Shown: positions 21,454 through 22,378 of the stretch, piece after piece
Numbering within the stretch: the first letter of the stretch is position 1
How the letters are laid out: every line of letters begins with the position of its first letter
Assembly: GCA_052145775.1 (NCBI GenBank)
Contig: JBKQNY010000191.1
Span: forward strand, 1 to 22,378
DNA: 22,378 bases
Reading direction: 5' to 3'
Source of the DNA: CAVYPR01 sp052145775
GTDB taxonomy: Bacteria; Actinomycetota; Acidimicrobiia; Acidimicrobiales; RAAP-2
Made by a program: the position numbers and the translations under genes
Notes under the pieces: generated by a model
The model's database searches: none
What the model saw: the letters and a program-made list of their open reading frames with translations, nothing else
What the model was told of the DNA's origin: nothing

Positions 21454-22008
21454 ATGGGTGCGTACCCGCGCCAGGAGCTCGAGGAGATGGTCGAGCGCTG
21501 GCTGGCGATGAACCGGCGGTGCGAGGCGGACCTGGATTGGCGACCGATGGCCGAGATGTACACCGAGGACGCCACTTACGGCTGGAACGTGGGGCCCAAC
21601 GACGAGTTCATGGCCGTCGGACGCGTCGAGATCCGCGAGCTGGCGCTCGGCCTCGAGATGACCGGGCTCGAGGGGTGGACCTACCCCTACCAGCGGGTGC
21701 TGATCGACGACCACCACGGCGAGGTCCTGGGCCTGTGGAAGCAGGTGGCCGACGCCACCCGGGAGGACGGCAGCCACTACGAGATCGCCGGGCTCGGCGG
21801 GAGCTGGTTCCGCTACGCCGGCAACTGGATGTGGGGCTGGCAGCGGGACTTCTTCGACGTGGGGAATGCCGCGGCCACCTTCATGGAGATGGTCGCCAAG
21901 GGCGTCCTCACCCCGGGCATGCAGCAGCGGCTGGAGCGGGCGATGTCCGGGGAGCGCCTCCCCGGCCACTACCCGCTCGGCCAGGCTCCCGTCGGCCTCT
22001 GGGATTGA
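21454..22008 (+). CDS. NTF2-like / SnoaL-like protein
   Basis: 184 aa from the ATG at 21454 with gggaggga at 5-base spacing. The layout is that of an NTF2-like alpha+beta barrel: an N-terminal helix (ELEEMVERWLAMNRRCEADLD), then WRPMAEMYTEDATYGWNVGPND, GRVEIRELALGLEMTG, VLIDDHHGEVLGLWKQVAD and GLGGSWFRYAGNWMWGWQRDFFD, followed by a longer C-terminal helix than in simple family members. The many Trp and Tyr residues suggest a hydrophobic pocket. Family members include steroid isomerases, cyclases and dehydratases. No catalytic Asp/Tyr set is assigned. It is the last gene of the plus operon, 60 bases after CYP51-ferredoxin, so an isomerase-like or binding role in the same pathway is plausible. 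Confidence 0.75.
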   Translation: MGAYPRQELEEMVERWLAMNRRCEADLDWRPMAEMYTEDATYGWNVGPNDEFMAVGRVEIRELALGLEMTGLEGWTYPYQRVLIDDHHGEVLGLWKQVADATREDGSHYEIAGLGGSWFRYAGNWMWGWQRDFFDVGNAAATFMEMVAKGVLTPGMQQRLERAMSGERLPGHYPLGQAPVGLWD

Positions 22009-22053
22009 CCTGGCTCAGAAGGCGACGGTCCGCGTCGCACGGGCTCGGCTCCA

Positions 22054-22084
22054 CGCGCCCGGTGCCCGCCACCGGTCGGGCGCG
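22054..22084 (+). terminator. Stable hairpin at the end of the cyp51 operon
   Basis: cgcgccc (22054-22060) pairs perfectly with gggcgcg (22078-22084). Inside, ggtg/cacc can form a second short stem. It begins 46 bases after the NTF2-like stop. There is no U-tract, as is common in high-GC actinobacteria. No gene is seen from 22009 to the riboswitch promoter. Confidence 0.5.
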
Positions 22085-22235
22085 GCCGGCGACCGATCAA
22101 CCCCAGGGGGCGTGACCCGACGGTCGTAGCGAGCCATGCCCCGGGCACGTTGTCGGCGCGCTCGCCAACGCCGCAACGCGTACCTGGGCACCGGCGGTCC
22201 GCGGAGGAACTGTCGCACGGCCTGCCAAGAATTCC

Positions 22236-22265
22236 TTGCACTTTCGTTTGACCCCCTGGTACCTT
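22236..22265 (+). promoter_or_regulatory. Predicted promoter of riboswitch copy B
   Basis: ttgcac (22236-22241), 18-base spacer ending ctgg, tacctt (22260-22265). It aligns with the promoter of copy A (4980-4951), which has the same spacer length and the same position relative to the 5' hairpin. Transcription would start near 22272 and run off the right edge. Confidence 0.5.
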
Positions 22266-22275
22266 GATCGCCAGT

Positions 22276-22301
22276 TCGGTGCGCCCAGCAGTCTGCACCG
22301 A
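22276..22301 (+). promoter_or_regulatory. 5' hairpin competing with riboswitch P1 (copy B)
   Basis: tcggtgc (22276-22282) is complementary to gcaccga (22295-22301), which includes the 5' strand of P1. Copy A has the identical 7-bp pairing with a loop one base shorter and a different loop sequence, as expected if the stem is under selection. Confidence 0.6.
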
Positions 22302-22377
22302 CGAAAAGGCAAACCCGTCGTGAGATGGGGACGCAAAGTCACGGGACTCTCTGAGTCAGCCGGACCGCCGAATCGGT
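22297..22377 (+). promoter_or_regulatory. Cyclic-di-GMP-I (GEMM-I) riboswitch aptamer, copy B, at the window edge
   Basis: It has the same architecture as copy A: P1 accga (22297-22301) with tcggt (22373-22377); aggcaaacc; P2 cccgtc/gatggg with a gtga tetraloop (22320-22323); gacgcaaag; P3 gactc/gagtc; and agccgg. P2 differs from copy A at two pairs and stays paired: C-G becomes U-A (22318 with 22325) and A-U becomes G-U (22317 with 22326). The controlled gene must lie beyond 22378. Confidence 0.92.
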
Positions 22378-22378
22378 C

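Noticed and set aside
1..22378. CRISPR arrays, tRNA, rRNA, prophage or plasmid origin
   Set aside because: No regularly spaced short repeats, cloverleaf sequences, rRNA stretches, integrase or replication genes were seen.

Overview
This window looks like chromosomal DNA of a high-GC actinobacterium. GTG starts and 4-nt GTGA/ATGA gene overlaps are frequent. A secreted protein carries repeats of the GYW-LV-GSDGGVFSFGDAPFLGSLP type, which are abundant in Acidimicrobiia, and one operon resembles the mycobacterial cyp51 locus. I infer an (uncultured?) member of Acidimicrobiia or a relative; no rRNA or tRNA is present to confirm this.

Left end (1-2.46 kb): an IS1380-type insertion sequence whose transposase is broken by a one-base deletion; a small eRF1-domain-3-like protein; and a 43-codon relic of a proline iminopeptidase. 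Next (2.46-6.3 kb) come a YoaK/DUF1275 membrane protein and two minus-strand exported proteins. One is a CAP-domain protein with six beta-propeller-like repeats. The other is a seven-repeat RCC1-type lipoprotein. The CAP gene sits behind a cyclic-di-GMP-I (GEMM-I) riboswitch with its own promoter and a hairpin that could mask the ribosome binding site. A second, nearly identical promoter-riboswitch unit lies at the extreme right edge (22236-22378) and should control a gene beyond the window. Both leaders carry a conserved 5' hairpin that uses the same strand as aptamer stem P1.

Lipid block (6.3-11.7 kb): a FadD-type acyl-CoA ligase (minus) diverges from an alpha/beta hydrolase and a WS/DGAT acyltransferase (plus); a PlsC/MGAT-like acyltransferase converges on them. 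Together these suggest acyl activation and neutral-lipid or phospholipid acylation. An isolated iolB gene and a two-gene membrane-protein operon follow (11.8-14 kb).

Right part (14.1-22 kb): two divergent operons start from a 60-bp control region at 16338-16400. The minus operon encodes a beta-hydroxyacid dehydrogenase, a 16-codon possible leader peptide, a carboxymuconolactone-decarboxylase-like protein and an SDR. The plus operon encodes a DUF6125-like protein (probably leaderless), a TetR regulator, a CYP123-like P450, an SDR, a CYP51 fused to a [3Fe-4S] ferredoxin, and an NTF2-like protein. TetR-P450-SDR-CYP51-ferredoxin follows the order of the mycobacterial cyp51 region, but here the ferredoxin is part of the P450 polypeptide.

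The most noteworthy items are the paired c-di-GMP riboswitches with their anti-P1 hairpin, and the CYP51-ferredoxin fusion.
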